Shown: positions 43,722 through 52,909 of the stretch, one piece after another | Layout: the number at the start of each line of letters is the position of its first letter | Numbering within the stretch: position 1 is the first letter of the stretch | NCBI RefSeq assembly: GCF_001191005.1 | Contig: NZ_CP012201.1 | Location: forward strand, 62,001-126,000 | Origin: Massilia sp. NR 4-1 | Lineage (GTDB): Bacteria; Pseudomonadota; Gammaproteobacteria; Burkholderiales; Burkholderiaceae_D | Length of the DNA stretch: 64,000 bases | Direction of reading: 5' to 3' | Made by a program: the position numbers and the translations under genes | The notes under the pieces: generated by a model | The model's input: only the letters and a program-made list of their open reading frames with translations | What the model was told of the DNA's origin: nothing | The model's database searches: none

Positions 43722-44858
43722 ATGTTGCGCCGCGCCATTCTGCTGCTTGCCTGCCTGCTTTGCCTGCACCCCGCCCGCGCCCAGACTCCGGCCACGGCGC
43801 CTGATCCGCTCGACACGGTCGCCGTCTATCTCGTTCCCACCGAAAACTTCCCCGAGGTGTTTGCCGCCAATCTGGCGCGCATGCTGACGCGCGATACCGG
43901 CATCTGGGTCAAGGCTTCGCTGGCGGTGCCGATTGCGGAAATGGCGCCGCTGGCCGGCAGCAACCAGTATGCGGCCGAGGACTTTTTCGAGAAGCTGCTG
44001 CCGCAAACCGAGAAGCTGCCTGGCGTGGGGCGCAAGACCCTGTTCCTGCTGCTGACCACGCGCGACCTGAATACCCGCTCGCAGAATTTCCGCTACCAGA
44101 TCTCCTATCACAACAACCTGCTGAACATGTCGGTGATTTCGCTGGCGCGCCTGTTCAGCTACCAGGATGGCCAGCCGCTGATGGATGTCACGGCCGCCAC
44201 CCGCTTTTACAAGATGTGCAAGCGCACCATCGGCGAGGCGCGCCTGGGCTGGCAGCGCAGCGGCGATCCGTCCGACCTGATGTATGCGCCGATCATGAGC
44301 ATCGAGGACCTGGACAAGATCGGCCTGGAACACAAGGGCGCCGCGCTGGCCGTGCCGGTGCAGCGGGTCGATCAGGTCAGCATCGCCACCGTGGACGGCG
44401 CTTACCAGCTCACGGTGCCGGCCAGCACACTGACGCTCAGTGTCCCCGCGCTGGGCTTGAGCGTGCAGGAGAAGAAGGGCGATGCGCCGCCGCGCTCCTT
44501 CGCTTTCAGCGGCCAGCAGGGCGCGCTGAGCATCGCCGGCAGCTTTGAATCGGTGCACAGCTTCCGCGGCGCGGGCGCGGCATGGGATGGGGATCTGAGC
44601 GAAATGAAGGCGCACGGAGCGCCGGAAGCGAGCGATGCGGCGTTTGAAAATATCGGCGGCTGGAATGTCGTGCTGTATGACCAGCGCGGCATCAACAGCT
44701 CATCGATGCGCGCGCACTATGTGAAGGATGGCACCTGGATCGACCTGCGTCTGAGCCTGGTGAAAAAAGAGAAACCGGCCGCGCGCCGCGAGGCCCTGCG
44801 CCAGCGCCTGAAGGCGATGGCGGTGGGCGCCAGGAACGCCGGCGAGAGGACGGAATAA
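43722..44858 (+). CDS. Exported archaemetzincin-like protein lacking the zinc motif
   Basis: 378 residues. Signal peptide MLRRAILLLACLLCLHPARAQ. Residues about 30-210 follow the peptidase M54 layout: SNQYAAEDFFEKLLPQ, TLFLLLTTRDLNTRSQNFRY, LLNMSVISLARLFSY and SDLMYAPIMSIEDLDKIG. The zinc-binding HExxHxxGxxHC expected between the last two is replaced by KRTIGEARLGWQRSGDP, with no His. The rest (about 215-378) is a separate unrecognised domain. The M54 relation is my inference from order and spacing of motifs. It probably acts as a periplasmic binding protein or pseudo-enzyme. The next gene starts 2 nt after its stop. Confidence 0.6.
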   Translation: MLRRAILLLACLLCLHPARAQTPATAPDPLDTVAVYLVPTENFPEVFAANLARMLTRDTGIWVKASLAVPIAEMAPLAGSNQYAAEDFFEKLLPQTEKLPGVGRKTLFLLLTTRDLNTRSQNFRYQISYHNNLLNMSVISLARLFSYQDGQPLMDVTAATRFYKMCKRTIGEARLGWQRSGDPSDLMYAPIMSIEDLDKIGLEHKGAALAVPVQRVDQVSIATVDGAYQLTVPASTLTLSVPALGLSVQEKKGDAPPRSFAFSGQQGALSIAGSFESVHSFRGAGAAWDGDLSEMKAHGAPEASDAAFENIGGWNVVLYDQRGINSSSMRAHYVKDGTWIDLRLSLVKKEKPAARREALRQRLKAMAVGARNAGERTE

Positions 44859-44860
44859 GC

Positions 44861-45283
44861 ATGGCCATCAGCGACGATCTGCAGGACATCGCCTTATTCC
44901 GCAGCTCCCAGTTCACCCCATTTCTGCCGGACGAGTGCCAGGCCAACCCCGGCGTCTATGGCGCGGAACTGGCTTACTGGCTGGCGCGCGAACTGGCGCA
45001 GCGCAAGCTCGTTACCAGCTATCCGCTGGCGGAGGACTGGGGCTGGCTGTTGAGTTATGAGACTTCTTCTGGCGATGAGTTTTCCCTCCATTGCGGCAAT
45101 GAGGAGGGCAGCACGAACAAGTGGCTGATATCGTTGCGACGCCATGCGCGCGGCCTGTTTGGGCGCGACAAGCCGGCGTTTGCCGAAGCGGTGCTGCTGG
45201 TGGAGGGGATTCGGGCGGTGCTGCTTTCCAGTGCCGCCATCGCGGAGCTGGAATGGCTGGCCGGGCAGTCCGGCCAGCGTTGA
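44861..45283 (+). CDS. Unrecognised small protein paired with the M54-like gene
   Basis: 140 residues, no signal peptide. It contains LAEDWGWLLSYETSSGDEFSL and WLISLRRHARGLFGRDKPAF, giving an acidic, soluble alpha/beta-looking protein. It begins 2 nt after the preceding stop, so the two are probably co-translated, although one appears exported and the other cytoplasmic. I do not recognise a family. Confidence 0.65.
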   Translation: MAISDDLQDIALFRSSQFTPFLPDECQANPGVYGAELAYWLARELAQRKLVTSYPLAEDWGWLLSYETSSGDEFSLHCGNEEGSTNKWLISLRRHARGLFGRDKPAFAEAVLLVEGIRAVLLSSAAIAELEWLAGQSGQR

Positions 45284-45296
45284 TGCGCCGGGTCTG

Positions 45297-45872
45297 TCAG
45301 CGCAACCAGGTCGGCATGCTCAGCACATGCGCCTGTTCATAGCCCTTGGGTAGGGCATACTCCACCTGGCCGGGAACGCCGGCCAGCGCTTCATAGCGCA
45401 CGGTCAGCTTCGACACTTTTTCGCCGGTCTGGTTATACACCGCCGCCACCTGGCCCGAGGCCAGCATGGATGCCAGCAGATAGTTGGAATCGCCCGGGAT
45501 GCCGCCGTTGATGCGCTCGCAGCCATGGTGGTCCAACTGGGGCGAGGCGGCATTCAGGATGCCCAGGGCGCGGCGCTCCAGCAGATTGCCGCGCAGGCCC
45601 ATGCGCTCGTTCAGCGCATCCTGCTCGCCGTTCTGCACCAGGTGCTGCAGCAAGCGGCGCGACATCAGCAAGGTGGTGTTGCTGCGCTCCGGCACGTAGG
45701 AGATGCAGGGACGCGCTGGTTCGCGCTGCAAGTCCACGTTGAAGACCAGCTTGGGCGACTGGGCCGACTGCGGTTCGACGAATTGCGGTGCTTGCAGGCG
45801 CTCGGCGTCTCCCGAAACGGCGCAGCCGGCCAGAGGCAGGGCAAGCAGAAGGATGGGTTGCAAATACTTCAT
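45297..45872 (-). CDS. Putative lipoprotein
   Basis: 191 residues from ATG 45872; the frame is open further upstream but overlaps the S41 peptidase gene. The lipobox is LAGC (MKYLQPILLLALPLAGC). The mature part has ISYVPERSNTTLLMSRRLLQ and GIPGDSNYLLASMLASGQVAAVYNQ. I do not recognise the fold. It lies 61 bp after the S41 peptidase gene on the same strand. Confidence 0.7.
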   Translation of the reverse strand: MKYLQPILLLALPLAGCAVSGDAERLQAPQFVEPQSAQSPKLVFNVDLQREPARPCISYVPERSNTTLLMSRRLLQHLVQNGEQDALNERMGLRGNLLERRALGILNAASPQLDHHGCERINGGIPGDSNYLLASMLASGQVAAVYNQTGEKVSKLTVRYEALAGVPGQVEYALPKGYEQAHVLSMPTWLR

Positions 45873-45933
45873 TTTATGACCTTTATCAATTTGCATAAGT
45901 GCGAACTTTACACCAAAAGGCTTGTACCGGCAC

Positions 45934-47640
45934 TTACTGACTAACAACTTGCAAGGCGCGTTCCAGCACCGGGTCGCGGCCGGCGCGCACATCGTCCAGC
46001 GTGGCCTGGACTGCGATCTGCGGCGCGATGCCCAGGCCGACGAACTTGCCGCCATCGGGCAGCAGGTCGCGTTTGACGCAGATGCGCGCGTTGCCGCCGC
46101 CTGGCAACGGGAAGTGCAGCGCTTGCCCGGTGCTGCCGCCGGTGGCCGCGCCGACGGTGACGCCGCGTTGCATGGCGCGGAAGGACAGCACCATGTCTTC
46201 GGCGGCGGAATAAGTCTGCGGCCCGGTCAGCAGCACCACGGGGCCGGTGAAAGGATGTTTTTGCGTATGGCGGTATGGCTCGCCGCCGCCGATCGGCAGC
46301 CAGTGGAAGTAGTTGCCGCTGCGGGCGCGCACCACGGCGCTGTCGATGCGCGCATAGCTGGCGGCCACGGGGATGGGCTGTGCGCTCAGATGGCCGAGGA
46401 TGCGCAAGCCATCCTCGCCGTTGCCGCCGCCGTTGTAGCGCAGGTCGAGGATCAGCGCCTTGGCCTGCATGATTTGCGGCAGCGCGTTGCGGAAGGATTC
46501 CAGGATCTCGTCGCTTTCCAGGTGGCGGATGTCGACATACGCAACGTCGCCCGCCAGCATGCGGAAGCTGAACGGCGCTGGCGCCTGCCAGTCGGTCCAG
46601 CCGGAACGCGCCAGGCTTTCTTCGCGCAGCACGCCGTCCCTGCCGCGCAGGCCGAGACGCACGGCTTGCTGCGCGGCGCCGGCCAGCAGCTGGTGGGTGT
46701 ACAGACGCACTTCGCGGTCCTGCGGCGAGGAGTAGCTGGCGAAAGGCGCGACGTGCTGCTCGGCATACTGCGCGACCGGCTGGCCGTCGATGCTGACGAT
46801 TTCATCGCCGACCTGGATGCGGGCGGCGAGGCTGGCGCTGTGCACGCCGCGCACATAGACTTTTCCTGCGGCCAGCGCGGTGTCCAGCGGCGGCTTGGAA
46901 AAGAATTCCGCCATCAGTTCGCGCGGCGGATAGATATTCGTGTGGCCGTCGCGCAGCAGGGGCGCCAGCTGCAGCATGACGCGGTAGTACTCGCGGGTGT
47001 CGCGCGCGGCGATCACCTTGCTCAGATATTCCATATACACCTTGTCCCAGTTCAGCGCCGGCACATTGTCGAAATGGGCAAAGCCATGGCGCGCTTCGGC
47101 CCAGAACAGGGACAGCCCGGCCACGCGCTCTTCCAATGACAGCTGGTCCTTGTAACTGGTGGCCAAGGCCTTGGTCTGCATGGCACGCTCCGGCACATAG
47201 GCCGTCGCCAGCACGGCCTTGAAGCGCGGCTCTTCGCGCAGGCTGGCAAAGCCCGGCGCATCGCGCAGCGCCCGGCGCAGTTGCGGCAGCCAGACCAGGG
47301 TTTGCATCTCTTCCAGCGCGGCCAGGGCTTCATTCTTGCGGCCCAGGCGCGCATGGATTTCGGCGCGCGCCAGTTGCAGATTCAGGCGTTCGTTGAGCAG
47401 GACAGGGGAGCCGTGCATGCGTTCGCGGTTGGCGTTCAGCCAGTCCAGGCCTGCGTCGAGCCGGCGCGCGGCTTGCTGCAAATCGGCGCTGCTGGCGTTC
47501 GGGCCGCTCAAGCCTTCAATGCCGTCGCGCATCCGGCTCAGCTCGGTGCTGCTGGTGATGGGGGGATTCGGCTGGTCCGCGGCGAGGGCGGGGGCGGTGA
47601 GGCAGAGGATCAGGGCCAGGGCGGCGTAGGGAGGGAGCAT
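45934..47640 (-). CDS. S41 family (C-terminal processing) peptidase with PDZ domain
   Basis: 568 residues from ATG 47640, giving signal peptide LPPYAALALILCLTAPALAA; an upstream start adds 16 poor residues. A helical N-terminal region is followed by a PDZ-like segment (SLAARIQVGDEIVSIDGQPVA) and the S41 core: LILDLRYNGGGNGEDGLR and TGPQTYSAAEDMVLSFRAMQ, whose Ser (about residue 477) is the nucleophile. It is a periplasmic serine protease of unknown target. Confidence 0.87.
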   Translation of the reverse strand: MLPPYAALALILCLTAPALAADQPNPPITSSTELSRMRDGIEGLSGPNASSADLQQAARRLDAGLDWLNANRERMHGSPVLLNERLNLQLARAEIHARLGRKNEALAALEEMQTLVWLPQLRRALRDAPGFASLREEPRFKAVLATAYVPERAMQTKALATSYKDQLSLEERVAGLSLFWAEARHGFAHFDNVPALNWDKVYMEYLSKVIAARDTREYYRVMLQLAPLLRDGHTNIYPPRELMAEFFSKPPLDTALAAGKVYVRGVHSASLAARIQVGDEIVSIDGQPVAQYAEQHVAPFASYSSPQDREVRLYTHQLLAGAAQQAVRLGLRGRDGVLREESLARSGWTDWQAPAPFSFRMLAGDVAYVDIRHLESDEILESFRNALPQIMQAKALILDLRYNGGGNGEDGLRILGHLSAQPIPVAASYARIDSAVVRARSGNYFHWLPIGGGEPYRHTQKHPFTGPVVLLTGPQTYSAAEDMVLSFRAMQRGVTVGAATGGSTGQALHFPLPGGGNARICVKRDLLPDGGKFVGLGIAPQIAVQATLDDVRAGRDPVLERALQVVSQ

Positions 47641-47740
47641 CGTTGTGTAAGCTGGCCGGAAAAGGCGCAGCTTACACGATGCAAGCAAGATGAAATCCTC
47701 GCTTTGTCACAAGCGAGGAAAGCTTCTAGCGAGGAGGGTA

Positions 47741-49357
47741 TCAGCGGCGCAGGGCCAGCGCGGTACCGGCGGCGCGGCCGCGTGCTGGCGCGCCGTTGCC
47801 GGCGCTGGCGCCGTCGACCTTGAACACGCTGACCACTTCTTCCAGCGCGGCTGCCTGGTCCTGCATGGCGCCTGCGGCGGCGGCGGCTTCTTCCACCAGG
47901 GCGGCGTTCTGCTGGGTCACTTCGTCCATCTGCGCCACGGCCTGGTTGATCTGCTCGATGCCCGAGCTTTGCTCTTCGCCGGCGGCCATGATCTCGGCCA
48001 TGATGTCGGTCACGCGGCTCACGCTGGAGACGATTTCATCCATCGTGGAACCGGCCTTGTCGACCAGGGCGGCGCCCGCGTCCACATTGTCCACCGAGGC
48101 GGAGATCAGTTCCTTGATTTCCTTGGCGGCGGCGGCCGAGCGCTGGGCCAGATTGCGCACCTCGGAAGCCACCACGGCGAAGCCACGGCCCTGTTCACCG
48201 GCGCGCGCCGCTTCCACTGCAGCATTCAGCGCCAGGATGTTGGTCTGGAAGGCGATGCCGTCGATAACCGAGATGATGTCCACGATGCGCTTGGACGATT
48301 CATTGATGGCGCCCATGGTTTCCACCACTTGCGACACGATCTGGCCGCCTTTGACGGCGACGTCGGAAGCCGAGACGGCCAGCTGGTTGGCTTGGCGCGC
48401 GTTGTCGGCGTTCTGGCGCACGGTGGACGTCAGTTCTTCCAGCGAGGACGCGGTTTCTTCCAGGCTCGATGCCTGCTGTTCGGTGCGGCTCGACAGGTCC
48501 ATATTGCCGTCGGCGATCTCGGTGCTGGCCTGGGCGATGGCGCTGCTGCCTTCGCGCACGCTGCGCACGGTGCCCGACAGCTGTTGCTGCATCTTGGCCA
48601 GACCGGCCAACAGCAGGCCCATTTCATCCTGGCGCTTGATCTCGATGCGGTCGGACAGATTGCCGGCAGCCATCTGGTCGAAGTGGCCCAGCAGCTGGCG
48701 CAGCGGATGCATGATGGCTTTCATCAGGGTGATGCCCGAAACCACCATCAGGATGGCGCCGACCACGATCGCGCCCAGCGAAATGCTGACCAGGGTTTCG
48801 TACAGGCTTTGACTGTGCTTATAGTTTTCTTCGGCGGCCTTGAGCTGGAATTCGTCGAGCTTTTCCGAGCTGGCGTTAAAGCCGCGGTACAGGAGGGTCA
48901 TCTTTTTCGAGGCCAGTTCGTCGACCAGCTCAGCGTTGTTCTGCTCCAGCGCCTTGCCCAGGGCCAGCAGGCCTTCGTTAATGTATTGCTTGCGCTTTTC
49001 GTCCAGGTCGGCGGATAGTGCTTTCTCTTCGGCCGATTGGGGCAGGGCCAGATAGCGTTGCCAGCTCTTGTCGGCTTCGGCGACATATTCGCCGGCGCGC
49101 TTGACCAGATTGCCCGCATCGGCGGCATCCGGGTGGAACACCACGCGGTCCAGCGTGAAGCGGGCGCGGTTCAGGGAGTTCTTGGCGTGGCCGATGGCGA
49201 TGCTCGACACCAGCTGGTTCGAGTACACATCGTTCAGGGCCAGGTTGATCGACTTCATGCCATACATGCCGAGGCCACCGAGGGACAGGATCAGCAGTCC
49301 CAGGAAAGCGAGAGTGGCAATAAGGCGTGTGCGTATGGATAGTTTATTCAACATCAT
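47741..49357 (-). CDS. Methyl-accepting chemotaxis protein
   Basis: 538 residues. A first span (about 12-31) is followed by a four-helix-bundle ligand domain (about 32-185), a second span (about 186-210), HAMP and the signalling domain. The methylation-like region is SSRTEQQASSLEETASSLEE and the hairpin tip is the highly conserved IDGIAFQTNILALNAAVEAA (about 365-384). It signals to CheA/CheW. The C-terminus lacks a CheR-binding pentapeptide. The ligand is unknown. Confidence 0.95.
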   Translation of the reverse strand: MMLNKLSIRTRLIATLAFLGLLILSLGGLGMYGMKSINLALNDVYSNQLVSSIAIGHAKNSLNRARFTLDRVVFHPDAADAGNLVKRAGEYVAEADKSWQRYLALPQSAEEKALSADLDEKRKQYINEGLLALGKALEQNNAELVDELASKKMTLLYRGFNASSEKLDEFQLKAAEENYKHSQSLYETLVSISLGAIVVGAILMVVSGITLMKAIMHPLRQLLGHFDQMAAGNLSDRIEIKRQDEMGLLLAGLAKMQQQLSGTVRSVREGSSAIAQASTEIADGNMDLSSRTEQQASSLEETASSLEELTSTVRQNADNARQANQLAVSASDVAVKGGQIVSQVVETMGAINESSKRIVDIISVIDGIAFQTNILALNAAVEAARAGEQGRGFAVVASEVRNLAQRSAAAAKEIKELISASVDNVDAGAALVDKAGSTMDEIVSSVSRVTDIMAEIMAAGEEQSSGIEQINQAVAQMDEVTQQNAALVEEAAAAAGAMQDQAAALEEVVSVFKVDGASAGNGAPARGRAAGTALALRR

Positions 49358-49630
49358 TGATTCCGTTCGATTGTGTGGCGGCTCCAGCGGAGGGAGCGCA
49401 GTTCAGAGGGCGATGCGGAAAAGGTGCGCGCATCGCTGCGGTCTTCGCTGCGCTTCAGTGGGGTAGTAGGAAAGGCCGCGCGCGTACTTTTGCGGGTTTG
49501 AATTGAAAAGTACATTTATGTAGCGAAGACCGACAGTCTATCACGAAAGTTTCCGTCTGGCAATTACTTGATGCGAATTGTCGGGCTTTTCGGCTGTCAC
49601 AAAGCGGGCGAAAAACACGCTCCAGCGGTA

Positions 49631-50974
49631 TCAGCGGAAGTCTTCCGCCACCAGCTTGTATTTCTGCAGCTTGTGATACAGGGTTTGCTTGGGCAGGCCA
49701 AGCGTGGCGCAGGCCTCGGCCACATTGCCTTTGCTGCGGCGCAGTTCCAGCTCGATCAACGCGCGCTCGAAAGCGTTCACCTGTTCCGACAGCGGCAGCG
49801 CTGCGGCGCCGGCGCTGGCCGTCAGCGGGCCGTCGCCGCCCGCCAGTCCCAGCACGAAGCGGTCGGCCACATTGCGCAGTTCGCGCACATTGCCGGGCCA
49901 GCCGTGCGCCATCAGCGCCTGCATCTGCGCCGCCGACACCATCGGCGCGGCACGCTGGTAGCGCGCCGCCGCATCGAGCACGAAGTGTTCGAACAGCAGC
50001 GGGATATCTTCGCGCCGCTCGCGCAGCGGCGGCAGGTTCAGCACGATCAGGTTGAGGCGGTAATACAGGTCGCTGCGGAAACGGCCCTGCTCCGACATCT
50101 CCTTCAAATCGCCCTTGGCCGCCGCGATCACGCGCACATTGACGGGCACCGGTTGATTCGATCCCAGCCTTTCGATATAGCGTTCCTGCAGCACGCGCAG
50201 CATCTTCACCTGCAAGGGCAACGGCAGGCTTTCGATCTCGTCGAGGAAGAGGGAGCCGCGTTCCGCGTGTTCGATCTTGCCCACCTGGCGCTTGGCCGCG
50301 CTGGTGAAGGCGCCGGCCTCGTGGCCGAACAATTCGCTCTCGAAGATATGCTCGGGCACCGCGCCGCAGTTGATGGCGACGAAGTTGTGTTTGCCGCGTT
50401 CGCTGAACTGGTGCAGGCAGCGCGCCACCATTTCCTTGCCGGTGCCGGTTTCGCCGTAGACCAGCACATCGGCCGGCTGGCCCGCCACTTCCAGGATCAC
50501 GCGGCGCAGCGCCTGCATGGCGGACGAATTGCCCAGCAGTGTGGCGTCGATGCCTTCGCTGTGTTCCAGCTTGCGGCGCAGCGTATGCACTTCCAGCTGC
50601 AGGGCGCGCATCTCGGCGGCACGGCGCACCACCTCGGCCAGCTGTTCGGACGAGTAGGGTTTTTCGATGAAGTCGTAGGCGCCGTCCTGCATGGCCTGCA
50701 CCGCCATGGCGATGTCGCCATGGCCCGTCACCAGGATTACGGGCAGGCCGGGATCGGCCGCCTTCACCGCCGACAGCAATTCCAGGCCGCTCATGCCGGG
50801 CAGGCGCACGTCCGTCACCAGCACCGCCGGATAATCGGCCGTCAGCAGTGCGGCGGCCGGTTCGGCGCGGTCGAAACTGCGCACTTCGAAGCCGGCCAGG
50901 TCCAGTGCCTGCGCGCTGCCTTCCAGAACGGTGGGGTCGTCTTCGACCAGGATGATCTGTATGCCCTTCATCAC
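49631..50974 (-). CDS. dctD: Sigma-54-dependent response regulator, C4-dicarboxylate (DctD)
   Basis: 447 residues. Receiver domain (IILVEDDPTVLEGSA; acceptor Asp in VLVTDVRLPGMSG), AAA+ domain with Walker A GETGTGKE (about 175) and the sigma-54-contact GAFTSA loop, and a C-terminal Fis-type HTH (GNVAEACATLGLPKQTLY). It activates sigma-54 RNA polymerase, presumably at dctA. It overlaps the dctB stop by 4 nt. Confidence 0.93.
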   Translation of the reverse strand: MMKGIQIILVEDDPTVLEGSAQALDLAGFEVRSFDRAEPAAALLTADYPAVLVTDVRLPGMSGLELLSAVKAADPGLPVILVTGHGDIAMAVQAMQDGAYDFIEKPYSSEQLAEVVRRAAEMRALQLEVHTLRRKLEHSEGIDATLLGNSSAMQALRRVILEVAGQPADVLVYGETGTGKEMVARCLHQFSERGKHNFVAINCGAVPEHIFESELFGHEAGAFTSAAKRQVGKIEHAERGSLFLDEIESLPLPLQVKMLRVLQERYIERLGSNQPVPVNVRVIAAAKGDLKEMSEQGRFRSDLYYRLNLIVLNLPPLRERREDIPLLFEHFVLDAAARYQRAAPMVSAAQMQALMAHGWPGNVRELRNVADRFVLGLAGGDGPLTASAGAAALPLSEQVNAFERALIELELRRSKGNVAEACATLGLPKQTLYHKLQKYKLVAEDFR

Positions 50975-52872
50975 GCTGTCTCCTGCTGTGCTGTTTTTAG
51001 TTCTATCACGAAGCGCGCGCCTTCTTCCACTTCGTCCGCCTTCAGCGAGCCGCCGAATTCCCGCACAATCTGTTCGGAAATTGCCAGGCCCAATCCCAGC
51101 CCCTGTCCCTGGGGCTTGGTGGTGTAGAAGGGTTCGAACAGGCGCGCGCGCGCCTCGTCCGTCAGACCGGGGCCGCTATCGGCCACCCGTATCACCACGC
51201 GCTCCTTGTCGCTGTACACATCCAGCGTCAGGCGCCGGCGCGCGCTGCCGGCCATGGAGTCGAGGGCATTGGTCAGCAGGTTGAGCAGCACCTGCTCCAG
51301 TCGGTTGCTGTCGCACAGCGCGTATACATCCTCGTTGCTGATATGCAGGCGGAACTCCACCTTGTCCAGCTCCAGCCGGCGCTCGATCAGCACCAGCGCG
51401 TTCTGCACCGCCGTATGCACCGAGACCGCGCTCAAGCCCGTATTCGACTTGCGCGCAAAGATTTTCAGCTTGCCGGTGATGCCGCCCATGCGCGCCACGA
51501 TCTGCGAGATGCGCTGCAGATTGGCCTTCACCTCATCCATGCGGCCGCGCTCGAACAGGATCACGGCGTTGTCCGACATGGTGCGCAGGGCCGTCAGCGG
51601 CTGGTTCAATTCATGCGTGATGCTGGCCGACATCTGGCCCAGCACCGCCATTTTACCGGCCTGGAACAGCTCATTTTGCGTCAGGTGCAGCAGCTGTTCG
51701 GCCTTGCGCCGCACTTCGATCTCTTCGCTCAGGCTCTTGGTGATCAGGTTCAGGCTGGAGGTGCGTTCGGCCACCATCGCTTCCAGATTGTTGTACGCGT
51801 TCTGCAGATCGGCCTTGGCCTGCAGGCGCTGTGCCATGCTGCGCTGGCGCTGGCGCACGTACAGGAAGAGCATCAACAGGAAGCCGAAGGCCACGCAGCT
51901 GAACACCGCCGCGGCCTGCGCGTTGGCGCGCGCCTGGCCTAGATCTGAAAGATAGATGAATTGCCAGTTGCGTGGCGCCAGCGAGCGCGTTTGCGCCAGC
52001 ATGCGCGCCGGGCCGGGGAAGCGCACCGGATCGCCGGGGCGGCGGATGGCCACGATGCGGGTGCCGTCGTCGCGCATGCTCTCGTGCGCGAAGTCGAGCG
52101 GCTCCAGCGGATAGGAATGGTATTGCCGGGTTTTCTGCAGATGTTCGCGCACCGCGCCGGCCAGCGGCGCCAGTGTCTTGTATTTCCAGGCCGGCACGGA
52201 GGTGAGGAAGACCACGCCGTTGGCATCGGTCAGCATTACCTGGTCGCTGCCTTGCACCCAGTCGCGCTGCTGCGATTCGATGTTCACCTTGACCGTCGCC
52301 ACGCCCAGCATGCGGCCGTTGAGGTAAATGCCGTGGGCGAAGAAGTAGCCCGGTTCCAGGCGGGTGGTGCCCACGCCATAGAAGCTGCCGGGCGCGCCGC
52401 GCAGGGCGTCCTGTACATAGGGGCGGAAGGAAACGTTATCGCCGATGAAGCTGTCGCTGCTGCGCCAGTTGCTGGTCGCCTGCGTCACGCCTTGCAGGTT
52501 GACGATGTAGATGGTGCGCGAGCCGGCTTGCCGGTTGACGCGCTCCAGGTATTCGTTGACGGTGCGCCGCAGCGCCGGATTGTCCGGGTCCTGCAGCAGC
52601 GCGATCACGTCCTTGTTGAGTTCCAGCAGGCGTGGCAGGAACTCGTATTTGTCGAGCAGATTGTCCAGGCTTTTGGCATACACATCGAGCCGCTGCGCGC
52701 CGTTCACGCGCAGACGCTCGATGCTGACTCTTTCGGTCCACCAGTAAGCCAGCCAGGCCGTCCCGATGCCGGCCGCCAGGGCCAGCAGCCAGCCCGCGAC
52801 CCGCGAAGCGGACCAGCGCGCGCGCGCAATGGCAGGCGCGCCGCGGGACTGCTCCGCAGCGGTATCGGGCAT
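50971..52872 (-). CDS. dctB: C4-dicarboxylate sensor histidine kinase (DctB)
   Basis: 633 residues. Two spans (about 25-45 and 319-340) bracket a double-PDC periplasmic sensor. A coiled coil follows, then HisKA with ASITHELNQPLTALRTM (His about 419) and HATPase with NLLTNALDSM, DSGPGLT and GQGLGLGLAI. This is the DctB architecture; it senses succinate/malate/fumarate-type acids and phosphorylates DctD. It lies 37 bp downstream of the porin gene on the same strand. Confidence 0.92.
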   Translation of the reverse strand: MPDTAAEQSRGAPAIARARWSASRVAGWLLALAAGIGTAWLAYWWTERVSIERLRVNGAQRLDVYAKSLDNLLDKYEFLPRLLELNKDVIALLQDPDNPALRRTVNEYLERVNRQAGSRTIYIVNLQGVTQATSNWRSSDSFIGDNVSFRPYVQDALRGAPGSFYGVGTTRLEPGYFFAHGIYLNGRMLGVATVKVNIESQQRDWVQGSDQVMLTDANGVVFLTSVPAWKYKTLAPLAGAVREHLQKTRQYHSYPLEPLDFAHESMRDDGTRIVAIRRPGDPVRFPGPARMLAQTRSLAPRNWQFIYLSDLGQARANAQAAAVFSCVAFGFLLMLFLYVRQRQRSMAQRLQAKADLQNAYNNLEAMVAERTSSLNLITKSLSEEIEVRRKAEQLLHLTQNELFQAGKMAVLGQMSASITHELNQPLTALRTMSDNAVILFERGRMDEVKANLQRISQIVARMGGITGKLKIFARKSNTGLSAVSVHTAVQNALVLIERRLELDKVEFRLHISNEDVYALCDSNRLEQVLLNLLTNALDSMAGSARRRLTLDVYSDKERVVIRVADSGPGLTDEARARLFEPFYTTKPQGQGLGLGLAISEQIVREFGGSLKADEVEEGARFVIELKTAQQETA

Positions 52873-52909
52873 GGCTGGACTCCTAGGCTTTTACTGCAAC
52901 TATGCCGCC

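Noticed and set aside
49358..49630. Flagellar sigma-28 promoter before the chemoreceptor gene
   Set aside because: No TAAAGTTT-N11-GCCGATAA-like sequence could be found on the minus strand.
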